Made by a program: the position numbers and the translations under genes. Source: Actinomycetota bacterium (lineage in GTDB: Bacteria > Actinomycetota > Actinomycetes > S36-B12 > UBA5976). Taken from it: 6,951 bases of DNA. The notes under the pieces are model-generated. The model was not told the DNA's origin. It did not search any database and saw only the letters and a program-made list of their open reading frames with translations. This document shows positions 1 to 6,190 of the stretch, in pieces. The number at the start of each line of letters is the position of its first letter. Within the stretch, counting starts at the first letter, position 1. The stretch is from positions 1-6,951 of the forward strand of contig CANFIL010000068.1 in NCBI GenBank assembly GCA_947447095.1, given 5' to 3'.

Positions 1-1025
1 GGGGAACAAAAAAGCCACGAACAGTGCTTTACATTTCTGGTGAAGAATCGGCCGAACAAATTGGCATTCGCGCACGGCGTATCGGTGCTACCGCAGATAC
101 TCTTCTCATCGCTGACGAAACTGACCTTGCTGTATTGCTCGGACATGTTGAGGACGTTGATCCTGACCTACTGATTGTGGACAGCGTGCAGACGATTGCC
201 TCAAGTGAACTCGATGGCCGCGCAGGTGGTGTTGCCCAAGTTCACGAAGTCACACAAGTTCTGACTCGCGCGGCTAAGGGCCGGCGGATGCCGCTATTGC
301 TGATTGGTCAATCCACTCGTGATAACTCTGTTGCAGGGCCGCGTTCGCTTGAACATTTGGTTGACACGGTCTTGACCTTTGAAGGAGACCGCGGAACTCC
401 TTTGCGTCTATTGCGTGCGAACAAAAATCGCTACGGTCCTGCCGACGAAGTCGCCTGTTTTGAACAAGCCGATGATGGTTTGAGGGAAGTCACCGACCCA
501 TCCTCACTATTCCGATCACACCGTGACCATGCCATTGCAGGCACATGTATCGCAATCACGCTTGAGGGTCGCCGGGCATTGCTCGTCGAAGTTCAAGCCC
601 TTACGACCACCAGCCCGGGTAACAATCCGCTACGTCGAACCACGGGATTTGATAACACGCGTGCTGCAATGTTGATCGCGGTGACCGAACGAACAGCTCG
701 AATCAAACTGTGGGACAAAGACGTTTATCTGGCGACCGTCGCCGGCGCAAAGGTGTCAGACACTGGCGCTGACTTGGCAATGTGCTTGGCCGTAGCTTCG
801 GCGGCGCGCGATACTGCCCTGCCAATTGACCTTACGGCCATTGGAGAAGTTGCCCTCAGTGGTGACGTTCGACCAGTTCCTGGCATGAACCAACGCCTTG
901 CCGAGGCAGCCCGACTCGGTTTTACGACTGCGCTCGTACCTCGAGGTGTTGGGTCACGCAACGCACATCCGGGTCTCAAACTTGTTGAAGTGTCGAACTT
1001 GGCGGAAGCGTTAACCACAATTTAA
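1..1025 (+). CDS. radA: RadA/Sms DNA recombination ATPase, 5'-truncated by window edge
   Basis: RadA is a RecA-related ATPase with a Lon-like domain. It drives branch migration and processes recombination intermediates on cytoplasmic DNA. The frame is open from position 3 (GTKKPRTVLYISGEES), so the GTG at 24 is internal. The N-terminal zinc finger and Walker A lie outside the window, about 115 residues of a usual 450 or so. Visible in order are the LYISGEES motif, Walker B (LLIVDSVQT, Asp at 180-182), the AGPRSLEHLVDTVL segment, a KNRYG form of the RadA KNRFG motif (423-437), and the C-terminal Lon-protease-like domain (from about 520, including GEVALSGDVRPVPGMNQR). The usual GHVTK motif reads GQSTR (306-320). 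disA follows 87 bases downstream on the same strand. In Mycobacterium smegmatis RadA is reported to bind DisA and inhibit it, so the pairing fits. The family call is firm. Confidence 0.96.
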   Translation, partial: GTKKPRTVLYISGEESAEQIGIRARRIGATADTLLIADETDLAVLLGHVEDVDPDLLIVDSVQTIASSELDGRAGGVAQVHEVTQVLTRAAKGRRMPLLLIGQSTRDNSVAGPRSLEHLVDTVLTFEGDRGTPLRLLRANKNRYGPADEVACFEQADDGLREVTDPSSLFRSHRDHAIAGTCIAITLEGRRALLVEVQALTTTSPGNNPLRRTTGFDNTRAAMLIAVTERTARIKLWDKDVYLATVAGAKVSDTGADLAMCLAVASAARDTALPIDLTAIGEVALSGDVRPVPGMNQRLAEAARLGFTTALVPRGVGSRNAHPGLKLVEVSNLAEALTTI

Positions 1026-1074
1026 CGATTAGCGCTTCACCGCGATGCACTACCAATTCAGAGGTTCTACGTCT

Positions 1075-1080
1075 TAGACT
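1075..1080 (+). promoter_or_regulatory. Possible -10 element upstream of disA
   Basis: The 87-base gap between radA and disA holds TAGACT, which fits the actinobacterial TAnnnT -10 pattern and would give a leader of about 25 bases before the disA GTG. No convincing -35 hexamer sits 16-18 bases upstream (the best is TACCAA or ACCAAT). The gap shows no terminator-like hairpin, so read-through from radA is equally possible. This is a weak, pattern-based call. Confidence 0.22.
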
Positions 1081-1112
1081 CATCGCATACCCACACTTAG
1101 AAAGTAAGTTGC

Positions 1113-2204
1113 GTGCCTACAAAAGAGTCTGTCGATCCCGACGCAAAACTTCGCTCTGTACTCGCTCAGATGGCACCTGGAACCGCACTACGTGATGGTC
1201 TTCAACGAATTCTGCGCGGCAGCACTGGCGCACTCATTGTGCTTGGACAAGACAAAGTCGTATCAACAATTAGTAGCGGTGGGTTCAACGTCGACACCGA
1301 ATTCACTGCGACTCGCTTGCGTGAACTAGCAAAAATGGATGGCGCCGTGTTGTGCGATCGAGATGCCACTCGCATTCTTGAAGCCGCAGTTCAACTGTTG
1401 CCCGATCCATCAATTCCTACCGATGAGCAAGGTACACGTCACCGCACCGCGGATCGTGTATCGCGTCAAACTGGTCTGCCTGTCATCAGTGTGAGCAAGT
1501 CGATGAACATCATTGCGCTATACATCGATGGTCGTCGCTACGTTTTGGAAGACGCCGCTGCGATTTTGTCTCGCGCGAATCAAGCGCTCGCCACACTCGA
1601 GCGTTACCGTCTGCGTCTTGATGAAGTGACAAACTCACTATCCGCACTCGAGATCGAAGACCTCGTGACTGTGCGAGATGTGGCAGTTGTTGCACAGCGT
1701 TACGAAATGGTGCGACGCATCGCCGCTGAAGTCACCGATTACTTGGTGGAACTTGGTACTGATGGTCGCCTGTTGTCACTTCAGCTTGAAGAATTCGTCG
1801 CAGGAACTGCAGAAGGTCAACGCCTTGTGGTTCGTGACTACGTTTCCGGAACCGCCAAGCGTCCGAAGTCACCAGAGCCAATTCTGACTGCACTTGCAAG
1901 CCTAGATTCGGCGGGATTGTTGGACCTGGGAAGTATTGCCACGGCTCTAGGTATGCCTGGTGATATTGAGTCGCTCGATAGTGCAGTTCGACCACGTGGC
2001 TATCGAATCTTGCATCGCATTCCTCGACTACCTGAGGCAGTTATCGCAAACTTAATTTCACATTTCGGCGCTCTTCAAAAGATTTTGTCTGCAAGTGTTG
2101 AAGACTTGCGCGACGTTGAGGGTGTCGGCGAAGCGCGTGCGCGCAACATTCGCGAGAACCTCTCCCGCATCGCAGAATCAAGTCTGATGGAACGCTTCGC
2201 GTAA
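1113..2204 (+). CDS. disA: DisA, DNA-integrity scanning protein and diadenylate cyclase
   Basis: DisA condenses two ATP into cyclic di-AMP. It forms an octamer that binds branched DNA, which stops synthesis, so c-di-AMP reports on DNA integrity. The 363-residue length is normal for the family. The DAC domain spans roughly residues 10-150 and carries the catalytic DGA motif (Asp76-Gly77-Ala78) and the ATP-binding GTRHR motif (Arg109-His110-Arg111), both intact, so activity is expected. A helical spine follows (about 151-290). The C-terminal helix-hairpin-helix DNA-binding region includes VEGVGEARARNI (335-346). The start is GTG at 1113, with a weak AGAAAG (1099-1104) 8 bases upstream, which gives an N-terminus of normal length. 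It lies 87 bases after radA in the same direction. Its stop is 8 bases from the stop of the convergent membrane-protein gene. The identification is very secure. Confidence 0.97.
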   Translation: MPTKESVDPDAKLRSVLAQMAPGTALRDGLQRILRGSTGALIVLGQDKVVSTISSGGFNVDTEFTATRLRELAKMDGAVLCDRDATRILEAAVQLLPDPSIPTDEQGTRHRTADRVSRQTGLPVISVSKSMNIIALYIDGRRYVLEDAAAILSRANQALATLERYRLRLDEVTNSLSALEIEDLVTVRDVAVVAQRYEMVRRIAAEVTDYLVELGTDGRLLSLQLEEFVAGTAEGQRLVVRDYVSGTAKRPKSPEPILTALASLDSAGLLDLGSIATALGMPGDIESLDSAVRPRGYRILHRIPRLPEAVIANLISHFGALQKILSASVEDLRDVEGVGEARARNIRENLSRIAESSLMERFA

Positions 2205-2246
2205 TTTAATTACTACTTAGTGATGACGAATCGTGCGCCATCACTA
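2201..2246. terminator. Weak inverted repeats at the disA / membrane-protein convergence; possible bidirectional terminator
   Basis: GTAAT-TTA-ATTAC (2201-2213) is a perfect 5-base inverted repeat that spans both stop codons. Next to it, TAGTGATG (2218-2225) and CATCACTA (2239-2246) form a perfect 8-base stem with a 13-base loop inside the last codons of the minus-strand gene. Reading leftwards, this stem is followed by the A/T-rich AGTAGTAATTAAATTAC. Neither repeat is followed by a clean T run, and the stems are A/T-rich. Convergent genes with 8 bases between them need some termination signal, and this is the only candidate seen. Its function is inferred. Confidence 0.28.
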
Positions 2247-2932
2247 TTCACACGTCCGTTTCGCGCGTGGCCCCAGTAAGCGCCGGGCTTAGCAGTCGTC
2301 AAGATTTTGCAGCCCTTGCCCGATAACTTGCCACCCCAGACGACGGTGACTGACCATGTCTGACCAGGCGCAAGTTTCACGATGTCTTTAGCGGTGCTCG
2401 GATTGCAATGATCAGTTGACCAAATCAGTGCAGGTCCGCTGATAACCGTCACTTCGTTGGCGCCGCTACCTACGTCGCGCTTACAAGCGACCTTGGAATT
2501 GTTCTTGACCTTCATAGTCAGATGAAGTCCGGTTCCAACTGTGGTGGTTTTACGATCAAGGACGACACTCACAGAAGTATCCGCGTCAGAACATTCGCCG
2601 TTCTTCGCCGGCTCGGTCGGTGTTGGCGTCTGAGAATCTGCAATCGATGGCGCATCAGTCGGCCCAATTTCAGGTACTGCCGATTCCGAAACTTGAGGCG
2701 CCTGACTTTCTGTCACAGCAGAAGCTGATTGAGAAGGAGTGACTGCAGCTACATCATTTCCGCCACCGCTAAAGATCTTGAAAAGTGCCACAAAGGTCAA
2801 CAGCACGGCGATGCCAACAACGAGACGGCGTCGCCAATACACCTCGGCTGGTTCTGGACCAACAGGATGAGTTACACCGGACACGTCATTTACGTTACGG
2901 GCAAGCGGTTCACCTGCCTTGGAACTACGCAC
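2213..2932 (-). CDS. Conserved actinobacterial membrane-anchored extracytoplasmic protein of unknown function (Rv3587c-like by position)
   Basis: The function is not known. This 239-residue protein has a short cytoplasmic N-terminus with VYWRRR (31-36) directly before one transmembrane segment (about 37-54, LVVGIAVLLTFVALFKIF). The positive charges favour an N-inside orientation. A Pro/Ser/Thr/Glu-rich, probably unstructured linker follows (about 60-112). Last comes a compact, probably beta-rich outer domain (about 114-239) with four cysteines (114, 150, 176, 208), enough for two disulfides, plus KVKNNSKVAC and SGPALIWSTDHC. There is no lipobox and no enzyme motif. The start is GTG at 2932, the first conventional start in the frame: the frame stays open upstream to 3035 but offers only a CTG at 2962. 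No Shine-Dalgarno sequence is visible. It converges on disA and diverges from mutY. The same slot beside disA is filled by a membrane protein in M. tuberculosis, so the position appears conserved. Orthology rests on recall of gene order and overall architecture, not on an alignment. Confidence 0.85.
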   Translation of the reverse strand: MRSSKAGEPLARNVNDVSGVTHPVGPEPAEVYWRRRLVVGIAVLLTFVALFKIFSGGGNDVAAVTPSQSASAVTESQAPQVSESAVPEIGPTDAPSIADSQTPTPTEPAKNGECSDADTSVSVVLDRKTTTVGTGLHLTMKVKNNSKVACKRDVGSGANEVTVISGPALIWSTDHCNPSTAKDIVKLAPGQTWSVTVVWGGKLSGKGCKILTTAKPGAYWGHARNGRVNSDGARFVITK

Positions 2933-2961
2933 TGAAGGCGGATTCGTGTCACGATTACTCA
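2933..2961. promoter_or_regulatory. 29-base divergent start region between the membrane-protein gene and mutY
   Basis: Only 29 bases separate the two divergent GTG starts, so any full promoter for either gene must reach into the other's coding sequence. On the plus strand TGTCACGAT (2947-2955) resembles a weak extended -10 that would put the mRNA start at or near the mutY GTG (a leaderless message). AAGG (2935-2938) is the only purine-rich stretch, and it lies too far from the mutY GTG (23 bases) to act as its ribosome-binding site. These element calls are tentative. Confidence 0.3.
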
Positions 2962-2987
2962 GTGACGATTCAGGACAAACTGATTGA
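2946..2987 (+). other. Possible 13-codon leader reading frame overlapping the mutY start
   Basis: AAGG (2935-2938) lies 7 bases before a GTG at 2946. That GTG opens a 13-codon frame (VSRLLSDDSGQTD, GTG read as Met if initiating) ending in TGA at 2985-2987, 26 bases past the first base of mutY and in a different frame. Spacing is good for this GTG and poor for the mutY GTG at 2962. It could be a translated leader peptide or a chance occurrence. No similarity to a known peptide is recognised. Confidence 0.18.
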
Positions 2988-3825
2988 TTGGTATGCGCAC
3001 AATGCGCGCCAACTGCCTTGGCGTCGCAGCCGCGTCACCGCCTACCAGATTTTGGTGAGCGAGATCATGTTGCAGCAAACCCCTGCGTCCCGAGTCGCTC
3101 CGCAGTGGGAAGCGTGGATAAAGCGTTGGCCAAATCCTGAAAGTCTGGCGGCAGCCAGCCCTGCCGAAGTCATCCGTCAGTGGGATCGCCTGGGTTACCC
3201 AAATCGAGCTTTGCGCCTGCACGAAAGCGCCAAACGAATCGTGCAACAGCATGGTGGCCGTCTGCCAAAAACTTACGCTGAACTCATCGCGCTACCTGGA
3301 GTCGGTGACTACACCGCTGCTGCGATTTTGGCATTTGCCTACGGGAAACGCTCTGTAGTTCTCGACACGAATATTCGCCGAGTGATAGCCCGGGTGTGGG
3401 AAGGTGCGCAACGTCCGCCTCACTCGCTGAGCTCAATCGAAAAAGGTTTTGCAGAATCACTCGTTCCCGCTGATGACCAGCATGCTGCTTCATGGTCAAT
3501 CGCCATTATGGAATTTGGGGCACTTGTATGCAGTGCTCGTAATCCAGTGTGTGATTCATGTCCGCTTGCGGCGGATTGCCAATGGCGCAAAGCGGGATAT
3601 CCCGAAAGCCAAGTCAAACCCAAGACTCAAAAATTTGAGGGAACAGATCGTCAAGCTCGCGGCAAGATTTTGAAAGTGCTGAAAGAGACCTCGAAGTCCG
3701 TTAAGCGAGATGAGCTTGAGACTGTCGTATTGAACTCCAAGCAGTTCGATCGGGCACTTGCTTCGCTCATAAGTGACGGTTTAGTGGATGTGACTAAATC
3801 GGGGCGGTTCCAACTGCCGCAATAG
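2962..3825 (+). CDS. mutY: MutY, A/G-specific adenine DNA glycosylase (short actinobacterial form)
   Basis: MutY removes adenine mispaired with 8-oxoguanine during base-excision repair. From the GTG at 2962 it has 287 residues. It carries the SEIMLQQTPASRV helix with catalytic Glu34, a helix-hairpin-helix LPGVGDYTAAAI (111-122), catalytic Asp135 in VVLDTNIRRVIAR, and a [4Fe-4S] cluster motif C-X6-C-X2-C-X5-C (Cys190, 197, 200, 206). After residue 225 there is no MutT-like 8-oxoG recognition domain as in the 350-residue E. coli enzyme. A roughly 60-residue tail, starting FEGTDRQARGKIL and ending DGLVDVTKSGRFQLP, looks like a small winged helix and is usual for actinobacterial MutY. The frame is open upstream to an ATG at 2785, but those residues are low-complexity antisense of the membrane-protein gene and fit no MutY, so GTG 2962 is preferred despite lacking a nearby Shine-Dalgarno sequence. 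Confidence 0.95.
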   Translation: MTIQDKLIDWYAHNARQLPWRRSRVTAYQILVSEIMLQQTPASRVAPQWEAWIKRWPNPESLAAASPAEVIRQWDRLGYPNRALRLHESAKRIVQQHGGRLPKTYAELIALPGVGDYTAAAILAFAYGKRSVVLDTNIRRVIARVWEGAQRPPHSLSSIEKGFAESLVPADDQHAASWSIAIMEFGALVCSARNPVCDSCPLAADCQWRKAGYPESQVKPKTQKFEGTDRQARGKILKVLKETSKSVKRDELETVVLNSKQFDRALASLISDGLVDVTKSGRFQLPQ

Positions 3826-3869
3826 ATTGATGCATCGCTTGCAGTAATACGATTGCTAAAACGAACGAC

Positions 3870-3873
3870 AGGA
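3870..3873 (+). promoter_or_regulatory. Ribosome-binding site for the CoA-transferase gene
   Basis: AGGA ends 6 bases before the ATG at 3880. It decides this start over the in-frame TTG at 3853, which has no purine-rich sequence upstream. Confidence 0.6.
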
Positions 3874-3879
3874 TTCATC

Positions 3880-5037
3880 ATGGCAACTTCGCAGGCACCG
3901 TTACACGGTGTAGTTGTCATCGCTGTAGAGCAAGCAATTTCAGCGTCATACGCTAGCCGGCATTTAGCCGAGCTCGGAGCCACCGTCATTAAGGTCGAAC
4001 GTCCCGAGGGTGACTTCGCTCGTGACTATGACCATGTTGTGCATGGACAAGCGTCGTTTTTTGTGTGGGCTAACCGAGGTAAGCAAAGCATCGTTCTCAA
4101 TCTGAAAGATGCAAAGGACTTGGCTCGATTCCATGCTCTGGTCAAAGGTGCTGATGTCGTCATCCAAAACTTGGCTCCACAAGCCGCCGAGCGCTTAGGC
4201 ATCGATGGCAACGCCCTCAGAACAACCACGCCTTCCCTGATCACATGCGATATTTCGGGGTATGGCAGTGGTGGGCCTCGAAGTGCTGATCGGGCATACG
4301 ATTTGGCAATTCAAGCCGAAGCGGGAATCTTTTCTGTGACTGGAAACGAAGAGGTGTCGAAAGCAGGAATTTCCGTTGCAGACATTTCTGCGGGTATGTA
4401 CGCGTTGACTTCGATCTTGGCTGCGCTAGTTCGTCGTGATCGCACCGGCGAAGGTGCTCACATCGATGTAGCCATGATTGATACGGTCGCCGAATGGGTT
4501 GCGCCTGCGATGTATGGAACCGTGTACTCAGGCACGCAGCCCCTACGAACTGGTCGGCGACATCACAGCATCGCACCGTATGGAACTTTCACACTGTCTG
4601 ATGGCTCAACAATATTGATCGCAGTACAAAATGATCGCGAGTGGCAGCGTCTTGCAAGTAACGTTCTCAACGATCCAGCACTGGCCACTGATGGTGAACT
4701 AGCCACTAACTCAGGCCGCATTGCCAATGTGGAACGGCTTGAACAAGCCATGAATGTGATTTTGGCCGAACGCAATGCTGAGATGATTCGCCAATTACTC
4801 ACAAAGCACGAGATCACTTCCGCGAATGTCAATGATTTGAACGCAGTGTGGAATCATGAACAGCTTCGTAGCCGCGAAAGATTTGAAACAATTTCGATTC
4901 CTGGCGGTTCTGCCGAAGTACTTAAATCGCCGTTTCACATCAGCAACTGGGACAACACGACCACAGGTGTTCCAGCATTGAATGATCACGACGAAAAAAC
5001 AATCGCCAACATCATCGCGCGCGGAGAATCTCGCTAA
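3880..5037 (+). CDS. CaiB/BaiF family (class III) CoA-transferase
   Basis: Enzymes of this family move CoA between a CoA ester and a carboxylic acid through an aspartyl-CoA mixed anhydride. From the ATG at 3880 the protein has 385 residues, typical of the family. Early residues LAELGATVIKVERPEGD (29-45) form the usual nucleotide-binding-like fold. NLAPQAAERLGID and ITCDISGYGSGGP follow (GYGSGGP at 127-133). Asp168 in GISVADISAG aligns with the catalytic Asp169 of formyl-CoA transferase. RTGEGAHIDVAMIDT and HHSIAPYG are also typical. The AYD at 139-141 has tyrosine where alpha-methylacyl-CoA racemases have their catalytic histidine (GHD), so transferase is favoured over racemase. The substrate cannot be read from sequence; mesaconyl-, citramalyl-, malyl- or aryl-CoA types are all possible. 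The gene starts 54 bases after mutY with no clear terminator between, so it may be partly read through. Its TAA overlaps the TAG of the opposing acyl-CoA dehydrogenase gene. Confidence 0.92.
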   Translation: MATSQAPLHGVVVIAVEQAISASYASRHLAELGATVIKVERPEGDFARDYDHVVHGQASFFVWANRGKQSIVLNLKDAKDLARFHALVKGADVVIQNLAPQAAERLGIDGNALRTTTPSLITCDISGYGSGGPRSADRAYDLAIQAEAGIFSVTGNEEVSKAGISVADISAGMYALTSILAALVRRDRTGEGAHIDVAMIDTVAEWVAPAMYGTVYSGTQPLRTGRRHHSIAPYGTFTLSDGSTILIAVQNDREWQRLASNVLNDPALATDGELATNSGRIANVERLEQAMNVILAERNAEMIRQLLTKHEITSANVNDLNAVWNHEQLRSRERFETISIPGGSAEVLKSPFHISNWDNTTTGVPALNDHDEKTIANIIARGESR

Positions 5038-6188
5038 TACGACTTAGGAAGACCAAGTACGTGATTTGCAACGTACGCCAAAACTAAGTTGTTATTAATC
5101 GGAGCGACCTTATACAAGCGAGTTTCACGGAACTTACGTTCAATGTCGTACTCCTGCGCAAATCCATATCCGCCGAAAGTATCAATAGCCGCGTTTCCAG
5201 CAGCCCACGATGCCTCCGCAGCTAAATACTTTGACTGATTCGCCTGGGCTCCACAATCTTCGTCTCGGTCGTAACGAGCCGCCGCATCAAAACGGACTAA
5301 GTCGGCGGCACGCAATTGCATGTACGCATCAGCCAATGGGAACTGGACTCCTTGGTTCTTGCCAATGGCATTTCCGAAAAGTTCACGTGAGTTGGCATAA
5401 GCGACAGCGCGATCTAAGAAGAATCGACCATCACCAATACATTCGGCACTTATCAGGATTCGCTCCGCATTCATTCCATCCAGAATGTATTTGAAGCCTT
5501 TGCCTTCTTCGCCAATGAGAGCATCTGCAGGGATGATCACATCTTCAAAAAACACTTCAGTCGTATTGTGATTCATCATGGTCTTGATCGGTTTGATCGT
5601 TAAGCCCGGGAGATTGCGCATGTCGAAGATAAAGACAGACATACCGGCTGATGGCTTTTCCGCTTCTTCAATCGACGTTGTGCGAGCCAGCAGAATCATC
5701 AAATCTGAATACAGCGCGCGCGATGTCCAAATCTTTTGGCCATTGATTTTCCAGCCTTCGGCAACGCGTTCAGCGCGTGTGCGAATTTTGGTTGTTTCTG
5801 ATCCAGCATCGGGTTCTGTGACACCAAAGGCCTGAAGTCGAAGCTCGCCAGCAGCAATCTTCGGCAGGAACGTGGACTTTTGCTCAGCGCTTCCATGACG
5901 TAGCAAGGTACCCATCACATACATCTGGGCATGACATGCGCTCGGGTTCCCTCCGGATGCAGCGATTTCCTCAAGGACAATTGAGGCTTCTGTCAGAGTT
6001 GCTCCCCCGCCACCAAATTCCTCAGGAATAAGCATGGAGAGCCACCCATTCTTGGTCAGCGTCTCAACGAATTCAGTCGGATACCCATCAGGCTCCAGAC
6101 CTTGCCAATAGCTTCCTGGGAAATCTGCGCACAAAGCTGCCACTGCTTCGCGCAGATCGGCATGTGATTCGTCTGTGTGTAGATCCAT
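5034..6188 (-). CDS. Acyl-CoA dehydrogenase, FAD-dependent
   Basis: This flavoenzyme would oxidise an acyl-CoA to the trans-2-enoyl-CoA, passing electrons to electron-transfer flavoprotein. The 384-residue length is standard. The N-terminal helical domain has WLSMLIPEEFGGGG (49-62). The flavin motif FGVTEPDAGSE (121-131) ends in Glu rather than the usual Asp. The middle beta domain includes WKINGQKIWTS (146-156). The C-terminal helical domain has SRELFG (267-272) and DTFGGYGFAQEYDIERKFRE (336-355). The usual catalytic Glu of the YEGT motif is absent: the region reads RLYKVAPINNN, with Lys360 in its place. Glu242 in MNAERILISAE sits where isovaleryl-CoA and long-chain dehydrogenases carry their catalytic base on helix G, so an active enzyme is still expected. 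A branched or bulky acyl substrate is plausible but unproven. The ATG is 2 bases after the asparaginase stop, pointing to one operon with coupled translation. Confidence 0.93.
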   Translation of the reverse strand: MDLHTDESHADLREAVAALCADFPGSYWQGLEPDGYPTEFVETLTKNGWLSMLIPEEFGGGGATLTEASIVLEEIAASGGNPSACHAQMYVMGTLLRHGSAEQKSTFLPKIAAGELRLQAFGVTEPDAGSETTKIRTRAERVAEGWKINGQKIWTSRALYSDLMILLARTTSIEEAEKPSAGMSVFIFDMRNLPGLTIKPIKTMMNHNTTEVFFEDVIIPADALIGEEGKGFKYILDGMNAERILISAECIGDGRFFLDRAVAYANSRELFGNAIGKNQGVQFPLADAYMQLRAADLVRFDAAARYDRDEDCGAQANQSKYLAAEASWAAGNAAIDTFGGYGFAQEYDIERKFRETRLYKVAPINNNLVLAYVANHVLGLPKSY

Positions 6189-6190
6189 GG

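Noticed and set aside
725..1018. Minus-strand open frame of 97 codons inside radA
   Set aside because: It lies wholly opposite the conserved RadA Lon-like domain. Its composition is that of an antisense shadow and it shows no recognisable family. Other overlapping frames in the window were dismissed for the same reason.
1026..1112. Riboswitch (for example a c-di-AMP sensing element) upstream of disA
   Set aside because: The gap is only 87 bases and shows no stable stem set or ydaO-type conserved core.
2785..2961. Longer MutY start at ATG 2785 giving a 346-residue protein
   Set aside because: The extra residues are antisense of the membrane-protein gene and match no MutY N-terminus. The family's start region (IDWYAHNARQLPWRR) begins just after the GTG at 2962.
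2205..2961. Carbonic anhydrase gene expected near disA and mutY from the mycobacterial order
   Set aside because: No frame in this stretch shows carbonic anhydrase zinc motifs; the gene is absent here.
3804..3817. Hairpin GCGGT-TCCA-ACTGC at the end of mutY as a terminator
   Set aside because: The stem is only five pairs including one G-U, lies within coding sequence and is not followed by a T run.
3829..3836. GATGCATC palindrome between mutY and the CoA-transferase gene
   Set aside because: It is an 8-base palindrome with no loop and no T run, so it makes no credible terminator or clear operator.
3853..3879. TTG at 3853 as the CoA-transferase start
   Set aside because: It has no ribosome-binding site and adds only nine residues before an ATG that has AGGA at good spacing.
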